Shown piece after piece: positions 32,201 through 45,800 of a DNA stretch of 64,000 bases. Position 1 is the stretch's first letter. Every line of letters begins with the position of its first letter. Position numbers and translations under genes: made by a program. The notes under the pieces were generated by a model, which saw only the letters and a program-made list of their open reading frames with translations, was not told where the DNA came from and ran no database searches. Source of the stretch: Echeneis naucrates (lineage: Eukaryota > Chordata > Actinopteri > Carangiformes > Echeneidae). The stretch is taken from positions 11,280,173-11,344,172 of the forward strand of contig NC_042533.1 of assembly GCF_900963305.1 (NCBI RefSeq), written 5' to 3'.

Positions 32201-32780
32201 AAACCAGAACTTCTTGGATTTATTTCCTACCTTGGAGGCAGCCATTAGTTCCACTTCATTTCTGTACAATATGAAAATGTTCATGCAGATAGTTCATATA
32301 TCACTTAAAAAAATGAGTCCCTTTTACTTTGGAGGAGAGTCAAAAGCAATGTTAAAAAAAGATGATCTCTAGAAAATATGCAAAATAGAGAGACGCCATG
32401 AAAACCCAAAGGCTTTTTATGCACTTTAACTATGGACATACTTCAATACAGTATGCACACAGAGTTATTCACATTTGTAAGTATGTAAAAAGTCTTGTAT
32501 ATGTGGACACACCATTAAATCCACTTTTATATATGAAACTACTCTTGAGCGCATGTGCATACATCACTGAGAACACACATTAACCATCATCCCTGAGAGG
32601 TGGCTACTACTTTCGATTTACAACGGTTACAAAGAAGCTGTGTATTTATATGCTGTAAGATGTAAGATGCAAATGTGTGAGGCCACATTGCCAGATGAGC
32701 TAAAAACGTTCTATACCAGCTTTGATCTGCTCAACAAAGACTCGTAAAGTAAAGTCTTGTCTCCCTCTAGAAGAACTGCT
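26246..32780. other. Gene-free stretch
   Basis: Contains an AC microsatellite (about 28659-28674) and a GA repeat (about 28885-28920). The region 30100-30950 is less AT-rich and has several overlapping open frames on the minus strand, the longest 139 codons, but none shows a domain and they do not connect convincingly by splice sites. No RNA gene recognised. Confidence 0.5.
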
Positions 32781-32784
32781 TCTG

Positions 32785-33125
32785 TCAGGGTCCACAGTGG
32801 ATGTGAAAGTCTCTGCTGAGAGGGAAGACCATTAAAGCTGCAGGGTCCGATTACATCCTCTGCCCTAGAATAAAAACATCAGTCGGTCAGCCGGATGATA
32901 TTATTATTGATATTTTGGCCATATCACTGTCAGAGGAGAGAGTTCCCGCCTGCTTCCAGACAGCCACCCTCATCCTTGAGCTTTAAGGCTCTGAAATTCA
33001 GGCTCTCAGCCTCACATCCTTTACTCCAGTGCTCAGTGCTGGAGTCCCCCAGGGTGCTGTTCACAGGCCCCTGCTGTTCACACTCTACACCCATGACTGT
33101 GGTTGGAGACATGGGTGTAGAAAGC
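32785..33125 (+). mobile_element. LINE reverse-transcriptase fragment (Rex/CR1/L2-like)
   Basis: Plus-strand pieces resemble the RT region of fish non-LTR elements: KAAGSDYILCPRI, then ISLSEERVPACFQTATLI, then LSAGVPQGAVHRPLLFTLYT (compare LSAGVPQGCVLSPLLYTLYT). The middle of the RT is missing between the second and third pieces, and the frame is broken. A 5'-truncated, decayed LINE copy. Confidence 0.7.
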
Positions 33126-36100
33126 TCTAAAACAAGTGAAAATAAATAAGGCTAGATTTCTGTGCCTGGAGCCTACAAACTCTCACACACACCTGGATGA
33201 GAGGTTTGTGAATGTAAGTGGGTCAGCAAGAGAAATGAGTCTGCAGTAACATTTTGCTCTGTCACTGCGTTGTGCACATGCTGTGGCGACCGCTTCAACA
33301 AGGATGTCCAAAGGTTGTCTGATGGGCCAGTCGTGCCCATGTCCTCTCTGTCTCTGTTTGCTCTCTCCACTCGCCTGTGCAGATGGATGCTCAGTCACTG
33401 TAGTTGTTTAATTTAACCTTTGTTCCGTCTGTTTGTCTTCCTCCATCTTTATCTCACGGCAGTAAATCACTCTAGCATCCTTCCTCTCCAACACTTTACT
33501 CTGTTTCAACACTTCTTCCCAAACTTTCATGGTATTTTTCTGTAGTTGTTGTTGCTCTTGTGCTACAGAGACAAACTAAAGGACTCTATATGGTTTGTAG
33601 TCAAAGAGAATGATGTAACTTAAGACCAATATTTAAACTTTGTACAAAAGGTTTCAAAGATCCAGCTTAACATTTTCAACCCAATTAGGGAGTGCAAATT
33701 TAAATTTATTGGAACCTTTTTCTTCCCTTTGGCACATCAGGACTGTTCTACTTTTCTGTGACAGCCTCCGGGGCTTTCAGCCTCCAGCGGTGACCTTGTC
33801 ATTGCCTTCATTTCATTAGGCGCAGTATTTTGATCCTGCTCATTGTTGTCATGTTTCACCACAATGCTTTTTCACAAAATGTTTAGTACCTTAGTTTGGA
33901 AAAAAGCTTGTGCTGTTTCACCTACAGTAAGCTTTGTTCGACCACAAAACTTGTAACCAAGACAAATTTTTAACAAGAATGAAAGAAAATGGAAGATTTC
34001 ACAGAAAAACCTTGGATCAGTCCAAACCTCTCAGTAATTTTCTACCAAAACATATCTGAATTGCAATTCTGTTCTCGATCTGCATCCTAAGCAGGTTACT
34101 TATTTTTTATTGTTCTTGAAAGTGTTTCGTAGAAATATTCTTACACCGAATTGGAATGAAGGCGAAGGAAATCATATTTTGTTTTGTTTTGTTTTTTGTT
34201 TTTACTCAGGTTTGCAGGCATTGCCATAAGCTTTCATGACAGCAAGATGCCAAGATATTCAGTTTACAGTGATTGCAGAAAACTACACATTCTAGATGTG
34301 GAAACAGGGATTTTTGAAAAACTGCACGCGATCACTAAATTCACACAAGCTATTAAGAAGTTCAAGGCACTGTCTGTATATTGTTATCAGGCTTTGTTCT
34401 CACTAGAATATTCTTTCATTAGAACAAATGCACCGAGGGGCAGAGAGTGGTCTGGTTATACACAGCTATAACAACGCTCCTCATCAGTCACCTTCTGCTG
34501 CTGCCGTTCCCTTTTTCCCACCCACCTTCTTCTCTCTTATCCTCACCCTCAGCTGTCACCCGCTGCTCTTTCTCATCTGTCTCAGCCACCCACCAAGTGT
34601 CTGCCTCAGGGGACACTTGACATCAACAGGTCCCCCCTACTTTCAAGCTTCGGGTTTAATGCCATAGTATTGCTTCCCCTTCTAAATTCCACTTTAGTAC
34701 ACCAATGCCAAAAATACATGTGTGCAGCTGGCTATGATGGTAAATTCGCCTTTACTTGCCACATAATGTTGATAGTTGCAGCTGCAGCTATATCGATAAG
34801 AAACTGTTCACGAAAAAATATATTCACCACAAAATTTGGTTGTATCCCGTTTCCCTGTGTGCTATGCAAACAGTTTTTTCACTTCTACCTCTAAGGGATA
34901 TGATAAGAACCTTTTTCAGACTGTTTCCTGTTTTCTCCCTATTAAAATGGTGTTAACTCTGTGCACTGCTTTGTTTTTCAACTGTTGCTTATTTAACTTA
35001 GGTCGTGGAGTGGAATTTGAAATCTGAAGATAGCTACTTGTTGTTAATTACTTTGCCTTATTGTTCTTGGCAAAGTCCCTGAAAACAAATGGGATGCCTA
35101 TTATAAACGGTGATACTGAAAAGTGAAGATGGATTATGCCAGTGCACAAAATAAATTAATACGCTTCTGTCAACGTGTGTCTAGAACTACCTCCACAATC
35201 TCACTGCTCGTGACACTTACCATTGCCCAACAGTGACAAGGAATTTCAAACTAACAGTGATCGTTGCATAAGTGATATGTTGATACAATGACAGTGCTCG
35301 GTGCACATGTTGCAACAACCGCAGCAGCATCAGCAGGGGTGGTGACAAACACTCCTCTGATATTTGGTGGCAGACGCTGTATATTTCTATTTAGGAAGAT
35401 TTAATGATGCAACATGCAAACCAACTGGGCAACAACAAAACAAAACAATACAAAACAAAACGAAACAAAAAAAATGATTCACATGCGCTCGAATGAGCAC
35501 CCAGTGCACACAGACAGAGAAATGAAATAACTCAGACGCTCACTAATAATATTTACAGAGAGAGATGTCATAAATCTTCCTGCCGCCTCTGTTACCTGTT
35601 TTTACTGCAGAGGCAACGCTGCTGGGATAAATTAATGATCCTGCTGAAAGTCAGTCCTCTCTGAAGACCTCAGGGAGGCTGAAGGAGACACAAAGAGGGA
35701 GAGAGAGGAGGAGATACGTGGAGAGGAAGAAAATGAGGAGACATATGAAAGTAAAGAGTGATGGAGGGATGAGATGAGTGATGGGAAAACAGCAGGGACA
35801 TAAAGAGCCAAAAACTTAATAAAAGCCAATCTAATGGAACAGGCAAGAATATTGTTCCAAGTAGAAATGTCCCACAGTCTTTTTTCGCAGCTCTGCTGAT
35901 TTGTCCACCTCAGCATGCCAGTCCTGCAGAGCTGCTTTCTGTAAAGAGAGCCTTTAATGCTCGTTCACACACAAGGAAAAGCGTGCAAAAGGAAAGGAAA
36001 TATTGATGAGCACTGGTGACTTCAGGCTTTTGTCACCTGCTATCTTCTTCCTTTCCAATTAGCAAAGAGCAGCAAAGAACATAACATTTACCTGGAAGCT

Positions 36101-38655
36101 TCTTAGTTTTAGCCGCCGCAGACTGTCGCAGGTCACAATGATAAGCATTGCCAGATCAAACCAACTGTCACTAATTAAGATGAATTCCGTCTGCATTTTC
36201 TTTCTCTATGCTGTTTCCCTGGAAATGAGCAGGGGAGGGTGTATTGGAGAAGGCGTGTGTCGATGGTGACTGCATGGCTGTGTATGTATATGCTGTAAAA
36301 ATAATGGGAAAACAGATAAATCTAAGCTGTTGGGGGAGGGAAACAATTGGAGAACAAGTTCTGTTGGCAAACTGAGTGGAAAACTAATTAAAGCCAGATG
36401 AGTAGGATGTGCTTCATTTCTTTTTCTTTTTCTTTTTTTGTGTGTCTTCCAAATTATACTCATTGAGCACGTTATTAGAAACGGCCCACTGACAATGAGT
36501 AGTTCCTCCCCTTCAGCTCTCAAAACACCTGGTTTGATATCGAGTCTACCAGAATCACTCGACCAAAATCACGTTCATGTTCATGGAACCCGTATGAGAT
36601 GGTCAACCGCCATTTGGACTGGATGAGGAAACAAAGCATGCTGGGTTCATGGATTCATTTGACCCAGATTATTAAGACCAAGAAGTGGAATCTGACGTGG
36701 CCTGTTGATGTCGCAACTCATCCAACTCAAGCTGGTACATTTGTCCAGTTGCCGTAGTCTAATTAGCGCTATCAAGTCTAGTTATGCTCCTCTGACTTCT
36801 CTCATCAACAAGGGTGTGAAGATGAGGAAACTGGGCTGTCTGACTTTCTTTCAACAGACTGGAGTTTTTGCCTTATTACCGACCAGCAACAGAAGGAATG
36901 ATGATTTTTACATTACCATGAATTTCTTTGAACCAAGAATCTATCCTAAAGCGGTGATTTTAAGTGTTTAGTATTGCAGCTGCGATGTGTAATGAGTTTG
37001 GAAAGAGCAGGCAATTACAAAAATCAGTACATTTTCATTTGTTGAGAGGCTAGAAAATGTTCAGTAGTAACAGAAAGTAGTAAAACTCCAGGCCTGGAAC
37101 ATACCCTTGCTCAAACATGTGTTGTGTTGTTTACTTAATGTTTCAATTTACAAAAAAAAATCAATTAAGCAGCCTTTACTAAGCATCATTTTTCACAAGC
37201 TTCACAACCCAAGGCCAGTTTGGCCATTTTAACTGGGTAATTTAGGATGCTTTGTGCGTCTTCCCTCACTTAAGGTAAATCTACTTTTTGACAAACTACC
37301 TGCTTGCTTTCCTCCTCTTTAATGACAATGACAAGCTATTGAGGACAATTGTAGATTTTAAAATGAGGACATCAGGTAAAATTCTACCAAAATGGCCCTG
37401 GAAACGGCATTGTTGGACATTATTAGGTTCCGTACAGGCCCAGAAGAAAAGGCCTGACTAGTTAAAGTAATACCCAACATCCAAGCCTGAGCAGCTGTGA
37501 GACGCCTCCCACACAATATACAACTGTTAAACATCCGATAATCACCAACTAGTCGTGACAGAATTTGCTATTAACTAGCTTAAATGGACCTACGTCTTCC
37601 ACATGAAACTTCTTTTTTCTCAGCCAAGCCCTTTTATTTGGATGCAAGACTTTGCCTGAGAACATCAAATAAGAAAGTAATACACTCATAGAAACAACTG
37701 TTCCGGCGCCGCATCAAAACAAATTAGCTCAGCTCATGAATATAAATGCACAGTGTCAGCCTGAGATCCACCATTGTGCAGGGCGACTGAGGCTTTTAAA
37801 ATAGAACCTGTCAACAAGGCTCGGCGTGCTTGTCCTACGGGCACGCACTCCAAACAACATGTGCAAAGCCGGATTTCACCCTGGGTGCGTGCATTTATTG
37901 CCCCTAATTGCGTCCCCGCAGCTGCTGCTGTAATTGCCACCTGATCAGATCACCTGAGCAAACAAAAGAGTTTACCTTGAGTTTAGAAGTTTGAAGGAAT
38001 TCCCGTCTCGTTTGTGCTCTCACAGTAAAGTTTTAGTAAAAATGTTTCAGTAAACAAACACGCTTGTGGGGAGCGACACCTGTGATACCGCAGAGATCCT
38101 CCTGGGAGCTTTGGGGTTTGCTTGATTTGATCACGTTGCCCAGTCTGACAGCAAACTCAGTGTTTGCCAGCTTGTAACTATTCCTCCAGATTCCTTCTGT
38201 CCATGCATTATGGTCTTTCTGCAGTTTTATTTTATTAAGTTACAAAGCAGTTAGGGACTGCACCTGTGAGTAACTGTTTTGAACTGTGATTAAATCTTTA
38301 TGTCGTCTTCAGATTATTTTTCTTCTGGCAGTATATTGATGCAACATTTATTTCTTGGAAGAAAAAAAAAAAACATACACCATCAACAGCATAACAAAGT
38401 TTGTTGACCCAAATGAACGGGTGTTTATGTCACCAGTAGGCCTTCATCAGTTACAGTACATGCACTGGGTTTGTCAAGTGTTTTGTTTAGTTTTTTTCCA
38501 CATTTGGTTCTCCAATTCCTGAAAGTTGTAAAGATGGCAAATGTCTTATAAGTGTGATTAGTGGAAATCCTTTTATCTGCCGATATTGGTCTTATCAATT
38601 TCAAAGATGTGTAAATGCATTTAAGAACATCTGTAAAACCTACCAGCATATTTGA
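33126..38655. other. Gene-free stretch with a possible conserved segment
   Basis: No gene recognised. A/C-rich simple sequence lies near 35434-35475. About 37735-37960 stands out as GC-balanced and complex, with ATTTATTGCCCCTAATTGCG and CAGCTGCTGCTGTAATTGCC; this could be a conserved enhancer. Other parts look like ordinary AT-rich intergenic DNA. Confidence 0.45.
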
Positions 38656-38657
38656 GT

Positions 38658-38810
38658 CTCACTCATTCATTCATTAATCTTCTACCACTTTTCCATTTCT
38701 GGGTTGTGGGGGGTGCTGGAGCCGATCCCAGCTCACCCTGGACGGGTCACCAGTCCATCACAGGGACAACATACAGAGACAGAGACCAACAACCACTCAC
38801 ACTAAAATAC
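38658..38810 (-). repeat. tRNA-headed dispersed teleost repeat, 3' part
   Basis: On the minus strand: GAGTGGTTGTTGGTCTCTGT, then TGTGATGGACTGGTGACC, GTCCAGGGTGAGCTGGGATC and the tail ending in GAAGATTAATGAATGAATGA. Only the 3' part of the repeat is present. Confidence 0.7.
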
Positions 38811-41800
38811 CGCTACATACTGCACTCCACTGTCACTGATGTCTGTTCAAAATGTCCTAGCAATTAATCCAGTTTGTAGAGATATACAGAATAGACCACG
38901 GATCAGAAGTGGCGGGAAAATTCTCCCGTGCTAAAGTCGGAAACTGTGATGCTACTGTCAGCCAACCCGAGAGGAATTTACCGCTTAATTCAGCCCAGTA
39001 ATGTTATTCCATCCTAGTGTTTGAAATGTACGCTGTACATTTGTCTCATCACAAGTGAGTTGTCAGTGCTCAGGTTTTGTTACAAAATTTAAACACAAAT
39101 CCTCATAAAACTTTGAAAGTGCCACGTAAATATGTGTTCCACATTTACAGCTTGTGCTATTGGAGATGATTATGTCTGAATACAGTTTAACAGGTACAAA
39201 CTAACGTTAATTGCAGCTCATCATAATCACGTCACTTGTTTGAAAAATGCTATGTGGCACATTTCCACAATGCTTGCTAACAAGCAAGCTGCTTGCTGTA
39301 CATGTAGGCGTTGACGTAGTCAGCAGTTTAGCCATCAGGAAGCGTTGGTGAAAGGAAAAAAAAAAAAAAGCCAAAACAAAAGCACAAAACTAAAGAGGAG
39401 GGGGGTTTCTGTCAGACTAGAGTCAGTCTTGATGTGTTGTGTGACATGTAAGAATGAGAGTATCTAATGAAAAGACAAAAACAGAAGGAATGTGGGAAGA
39501 AAGTGAGGAAAAGTGGGCAGTGACAATGAGAAAAGGAAAGAACAAGAGGGAAAAAGATTAGATAAGCTGGAGACTGGAAGAGATTACTTTTACAGTGTGA
39601 TTTGGAAGCAGAAGGCTGCCCCTGAATACCAATAACACAAGAGGAGCAAATTGTCTCCTTGAATGTGAGAGATCAACAAACTTAGAGGGCACAAGGTGGT
39701 TGATGGAAGAATGCTGTAACGCTTTTCTCATCCTGAGAGTTTGTGAAGCATCTGACACACATCATGGAACCACGTGACGGCACAGCCTCTGTTTCAAGGG
39801 TAAGGGGAAAGGAAAGAGAGAAAGAAAGAAAGCAAACAAACAAACAAAAAGCACAAAGGAAACTCACCCAACTGCAGTTGCCTGTGATCATGAACACAGC
39901 AGCTCAGGGTATCTAATCAATCAGAGATTTGGGCAACAGATGGTGGGGCCGCACCAGATCAGAGAACAGGCTGAGCAGCTGCTCTCAAAAAACCAGCCAC
40001 TGATCATTTCAGCATCAAATTTCCCTCTGTGTTCGCGTTTGGTTTAACCTTAAAGACCTTGTTTTTGGAAAAAATGGATGCAGCTGCACAAATTTCAGTT
40101 TACCATGGTTTCTGGTATCTTTCTATTTCAATGCAGGAATAAGTACAGAAAAAAAAAAAAAAAAAAAAAGAAAGAAAAAATGGCAAAGTCAGCCAACCCC
40201 CGTGAACATCCTCCAGCAGAGTGAAGTCATATCACTGAAACTCGGAGGGGGGGTTTATGAAAGCAGGAGGATATGTCAGTTAAGGTGGATGTTGCTGCAG
40301 TGGCAGGCTGGCGTGAAACACCAATACAAGAGACACATTGCATTGTGATATACAGCACTCAATCCACATGCTGCATCGGACAGTTCTGCGAAGCTCAGAT
40401 TAATGTTTTGTGCTTAGCGGCTGTAGTGTGGTCTCCAGAGATGATTTCTCTGATGGATCACGGGGAGCAAGTTCTCCCACAAACCGCAGCGCCGTGTGAG
40501 ACACGCGCACACACAACAATGGCAGGGCGCGCCGTGCATAGAGAAGCTTAGGAACACGGGTCGATGCCGACGATACTCGTGTGCAACAGGCATTTTGCAT
40601 GTAACGGTGATGGTTTGAAACACTGACCTCAACTCCTCGAGCATACCTAGGGCACATTTTCAGCATTGTACGCTCACGGCCTGGAGCTTACACGCTGAGT
40701 GAAATTTCTATGAGCGTTGGTTAATAATTAATCTAATAGTGATTTGTTCATATCAATGCTATTGCTGTACTTTAGAGAATATATAGAAATCCTTCTTCTG
40801 TTATTCATTTCTCTTTAAAAAGCAACGCACAGCACCAACTGGAGTACTGGTAGAGTGTTGTATTGCACTCTCAGATCTTGCTACTATATTCGTTAAGTTG
40901 CGGCTGCAGTGAACCAAGTCCTTACTCCTAGGTACCACCACCCTCTGACTTCACAGTGAAGGGCTTACGCTGCTTAGCAGCGGTGAACTTCAGTGGCATT
41001 GGATAAGAATCTGTCAGTATATATTGAGTTGATTCAATAAAGATGATGGATGAATGTGGCATATCAGTAAACAGTCACATTAGCCCCCTCATTACACAGT
41101 GCAATATGCAGATTAACACTAATTCAATAAAGCTAGTTTCCTTTCTCATAGCTGTTGATCCTGTGATGTGGTGGGAGAAGAAAGCTAATCTGCTCCTCCC
41201 CGAGACTGCAAGCAACTCTACTTACCTCTGAGTCCAAGCCTCCTCCACCTCTCTGCATCGCGATGTGTCTGGGCCGACCTGTTTGGATCGATACCATCTT
41301 ATGTTCTCCTGCTTTACAGCAAATTTTTCCTCATTTGACTCTGTCTGTCCCCACTGTGTTCTCTGTGCCTGTGTTTGTGTGTTGGAGGGGTGATGCCTTC
41401 TGGATAGCTCGCCGCAGGCACCTGGTTCTCATCATGCAATCAACCCCCCCCCCCCCCACCAACCAGCAGCAGCATAAAAGACCGGTCCAACCCATCATCG
41501 TGTTGTACCAACAGTAGAGCCAATCACAAGTTGTTATTGGTGTTCCATTTTGGACTTTTTTTTTTTTAATCCTGTTGTTTCTGTCCTTTAGACTCATACT
41601 GATACAACTCTGCCACACACAGCTGCATTTTTGTTTGGCTTGCTCAGATTGTGTTTGCCTGCAGAAGAGTTTGGCCTAAGCCTGTTCTATTTGTAAAGAG
41701 GCTTAAAGTAACTTTGTTGTTATTTAGTGCTACATAAATAAAACCTAATTTCATTTGCTCAGCCTTGTGCGACTCACCTGTGTGCCCAGCTCTGTCCCAT

Positions 41801-42650
41801 CTGTGTGTCCAGCTCTGCCATGACTCTGTCATTTTATCTACCCCGCCACACACACTCTTATCACAGTCACAGCCCCGAGGCTCTGTGCGACAATCCATCT
41901 CTCACATTCAGCAGACTTGCAGTGGTGCAGAATTTCTGTGCTTCCTGGTCATGTAACCTACTTCTTCAATAAATTATCTTTCCTGGTTGCATCAGTGTTG
42001 TATCAGCATTTGTCTGATTGGGGGTACACTATATAAATGGGATCAGAACAGAAGGACCAAACAGTTGTTTAAGGGCCGTTTGTGTTTCAACATCGCCAAA
42101 GACACGAAAGTAAACTCCTGGTTTGGGCTGAATGGAGCTCTGTCCTCGAGCTGTAATGGATCACTGACTATGAGTCAAGCTTCATCACCCAGAGACACCG
42201 ATGCTCATGTATTCGAGTGGGAGCAAATCTCCACAGCCAGGTCGCAACATCCGGTGGAAACACCCATAATACAAGAGTGGCGTCTCCTCCTTGTTAAAAT
42301 GGAGACAGCGAGAATTGTCATCACACAATTATAGCCAAGCATCCATCCCGCCAATGTAATTAACATCAATAAGCTTGGTCAGATATGAGAACATTTTCAG
42401 CCACTATCCTCTGGAAGAGCTGGGCGCTCAGTTATTCACATGAACTGTAACAGACACATTCTCATTAAGCAGGCCAAATCACAGATTTGATTACAATCTG
42501 TTTCATTTTTCCTCAGTAATCAGCTCTTCATTCTAGGGGGTGGTGGCGAGACATCTGAAGTTGTTTGATGCCAAAAACACCAGAATAACCTCCGCTCTAA
42601 AACAGTTTAGCTGTAATGATCCCATTTCTCAGTATCCATATGGCCCTCAA
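38811..42650. other. Gene-free stretch
   Basis: Contains A runs at about 39357-39369 and 40150-40169 and a C14 run at 41444-41457. No exon, RNA gene or named element recognised. Confidence 0.5.
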
Positions 42651-42654
42651 GTCG

Positions 42655-42832
42655 GTCTGAGTGTGAGTGTGAGTGGTTGTTGGTCTCTGTCTTTCTCTGC
42701 GTGTTGGCCCTGTGATGGACTGTCAACCTGTCCAGGGTGACCCCGCCCTCGCCCAGTGTGAGCTGGGATTGGCTCCAGCTCCCCGCTCAACCTGGAGACG
42801 GATAAGCAGTGGAAGATGAATGAATGAATGAA
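42655..42832 (+). repeat. tRNA-headed dispersed teleost repeat, 3' part
   Basis: Plus strand: GTCTGAGTGTGAGTGTGAG, GGTTGTTGGTCTCTGTC, CCCTGTGATGGACTGTCAAC, CTGTCCAGGGTGACCCCGCC, GAGCTGGGATTGGCTCCAGC and a tail of GGATAAGCAGTGGAAGATG followed by AATG repeats. Confidence 0.75.
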
Positions 42833-45800
42833 ACGGAGGATTTGCTAACTCAGATGCAACTCCAGCATAATGTTAGCTGACATTATCACAGCAGCTTTCT
42901 TCACACATCTGCCAGTCAGACCCAACAGAGACTGTTTGACTGACATGCTAGCACCTGGAGCGGTGAACAAAGACAGAGCATGATGCTTTTACATCAATTC
43001 AACATCTGACTACAATGTGCACATTGTATACAACTGCACATCCACATTTCAAATCAACCTCTGAATGTTTCTCACACCTTAATTACTTCAGATCTGCTCA
43101 TGGAATATCATATGTGCTAACACAATCTGTAAATTGGATGATTAAACCGCCAGGCAAAAAATGTGTCTGTTCCAAGGCCGAGGACATGCACACATTGGAA
43201 ATGCATGTTTCTAAGAACATGTTGATCAAAGTGTTGATCAAAGTTTTTTTTTTTATGGGCAATATAAAACCAAACTGAGATGAGATATAATTTGTTGTAA
43301 GCTTCAGCCATTCAGCTCCCTCCTGGTCTACTGCATATCCTTTAAGTGACTCTGCAAGTTCAAAGCTGCGCTGTGCTTATTAAACACTTCTGCACAAGTC
43401 TGAATCATCCATACTCTCAGCAATATTGCTGTGTCCTCCAGGAACTCTCCTGTCGTCACAGTCTAATTAAATTGGCCCGAAGATTAATGGAGTAGTGCTC
43501 CTAATATGACCTGCGATGTAAAAAGAATTACAGCCGTCTGTGCTTCTGTGTGCTTGCTGTGTGCGTATGTGTGTTTATCAGTGCTTATCTTTTTCAATCT
43601 GCTTGTTAGCCAGGCCTAATCATTTCAGAGCTTGTTTTTGTCATCATTTGTACGCTGAGGTAATTTATTCACATTCCTTCACATCTGTTTTATTCCTTCA
43701 GCTCTGCTGAGTCCAGAAGGACAATCTCAGGTGTTCTGGTCACAAGCATCCTAATAAATCCTCATGGTACCTGCAGGCAACTGGCAGAAAAATCTAATTG
43801 GACTGATAAATGCGAAGGAGAGGTATGCTGATGGGGATGGACCATTGTGCTTGAACTCTGGATTTCAGACTTTGGTCGATTTTGGGAGCGCGGCAAGGGG
43901 GTTACAGGCACTGAGGGCTTAGTGCTGTTAGATAGGAGGATGAAAAGGTGGCCGGTTGTAGCATGTGTAATGGTGTTTTCCTGCACTCAGCCCCCTGATG
44001 CATACTCAACTGTGTGGTGATGTAATGCAAGGTGAAGAATGATTCCAACCAATATGGAAGTCAAGTTGAGAAGTTTGGGATCAAGCAGGAGCTAATGAGC
44101 GTAATATGTTTTCATGCAAAATGTGTGTGTGGACTGGAGAAAGCAGAAAGGGCTACAGTCTGTTTTAAGGACTCTGCAGTCGACACAGGTATTTATCAGC
44201 TCTGGTGATGTGCTCAGGGAGGACGGAGTGAAGTTTTAAAAACACAATCGAAGCATCTCACACAGGACTCTCATCCTGCGGTGAGATGTGATAGGTCCTT
44301 GTTATCAGTCTGATGAGCAGCTCGACCTCTCTCCTGTTTCTGTGTCTGTTCTCTGGGACTGCATGCAGCGAATTGAGCTGGCAGTGTAAAATGAGTTTTC
44401 CGTTCTTTTAAGAAAATATCTTCATACTTCTGTTCAGCCAGCTTCTCCATTCCTCCACACACACGAGCGACATGAACCCCACTCAGTCACTGTTAGTTGG
44501 CTGTGCTCTGACATGGTGTTTAAATGGGGCTTTTCGGAAAAGCGGATTTTTAGGTAAAAATGCCCGTCAAGGTTTTCAGTCAGTCAGGCCATCTCAGCCT
44601 TGGAGGGTTGAATGTGAGGCGACTTCTTATCTACATAAGATACAATTTTTAGGTAAAGTTACAAATATATTTGCTTCAGGTGTTGACAGAAAACATTTTA
44701 TTTTCACCGTTATGAAAAGTAATTACCATTCAGAGTGGGCATCGCCTGTCTGACATTTTGTGTAAAAGCAGTTTCCTGCACTTGCATGAACTACTTTGCA
44801 GCAGCCATTGCTTCACCATCAATGCCACATCAGCGGGCTGCTTGCTAACAGCAGGGTCCAGTAGTAATTATGGAAATCTTGACATTTTAACACGACACTT
44901 TAGATTTTCACAAGTGTTCAGTCACAACATCCCTGTTGCCCAGATTTGGGATGATGGGATTAGTTATCTAACAAAATCCTCGCGGCTGCGCAGGCTCCTT
45001 CAGAGGAGTCATTTCTAAAATCTTAAACGATAAGGGAGCATTTCCTTGACAAATTTCAGTGACATGAAACTACTGAAATTAGGAAGTCAGCGCACATAAC
45101 AACAAGTTTGGTTAGTTTTTTTTTTTAGGAACTGAAGTGAACTGTCTGGGTTTCTGGGGTGGAAAATAAATGAACACTTGAATGCAAATAGATTCAGTGA
45201 AAGTTTACAGGCAGATGATGTCAGAAACTTGCCAAAAAACTTGCCAACAAAAAGATGCATTCCGAGAACCATTAAAGAACAACAACAGAGAAGAGGACAA
45301 TAGAACCCACCCTTTCCAGAGGCAGGATTGATGGAACAAGGTCCCAGGCGGACGAGCTAATGGGCAGCACGCCTTGGACAGATGGCTCAGAAATAGTTCA
45401 GTCAAATCTTTTTCTTTTTTTTTTTTTTTTGTCAATATACCTCCACAGCTGCCAGCTCTGAGCCCATGTGATTATAGGCAAGGCTGAGCTGCATCATTCA
45501 AAAACAGTAGAAAGCAAATTAGTCGGTTTTGTGAGTGTTGCTTGTGCGTGGCAGATGCCGGATTGTACAAGTTCTCATGAAGGACTCAGTTCTCACGCCG
45601 CAAAGTGCTCAGAGCATCAGCTGTGGAGAGGAGGAAGAGCAAATTGCTTTTGATAAAAACTTTTACACACCTTAAATTGTCTTAAATTGCAGATTGACTC
45701 TAAAAAAACAAACAAACAAACAAACAATACCACTACTTTTCTCACTTTCCCAGTGCTAGTTAAGTGTGTGTTTCATTTCTCCTAAAATATTGTGTGCCAC

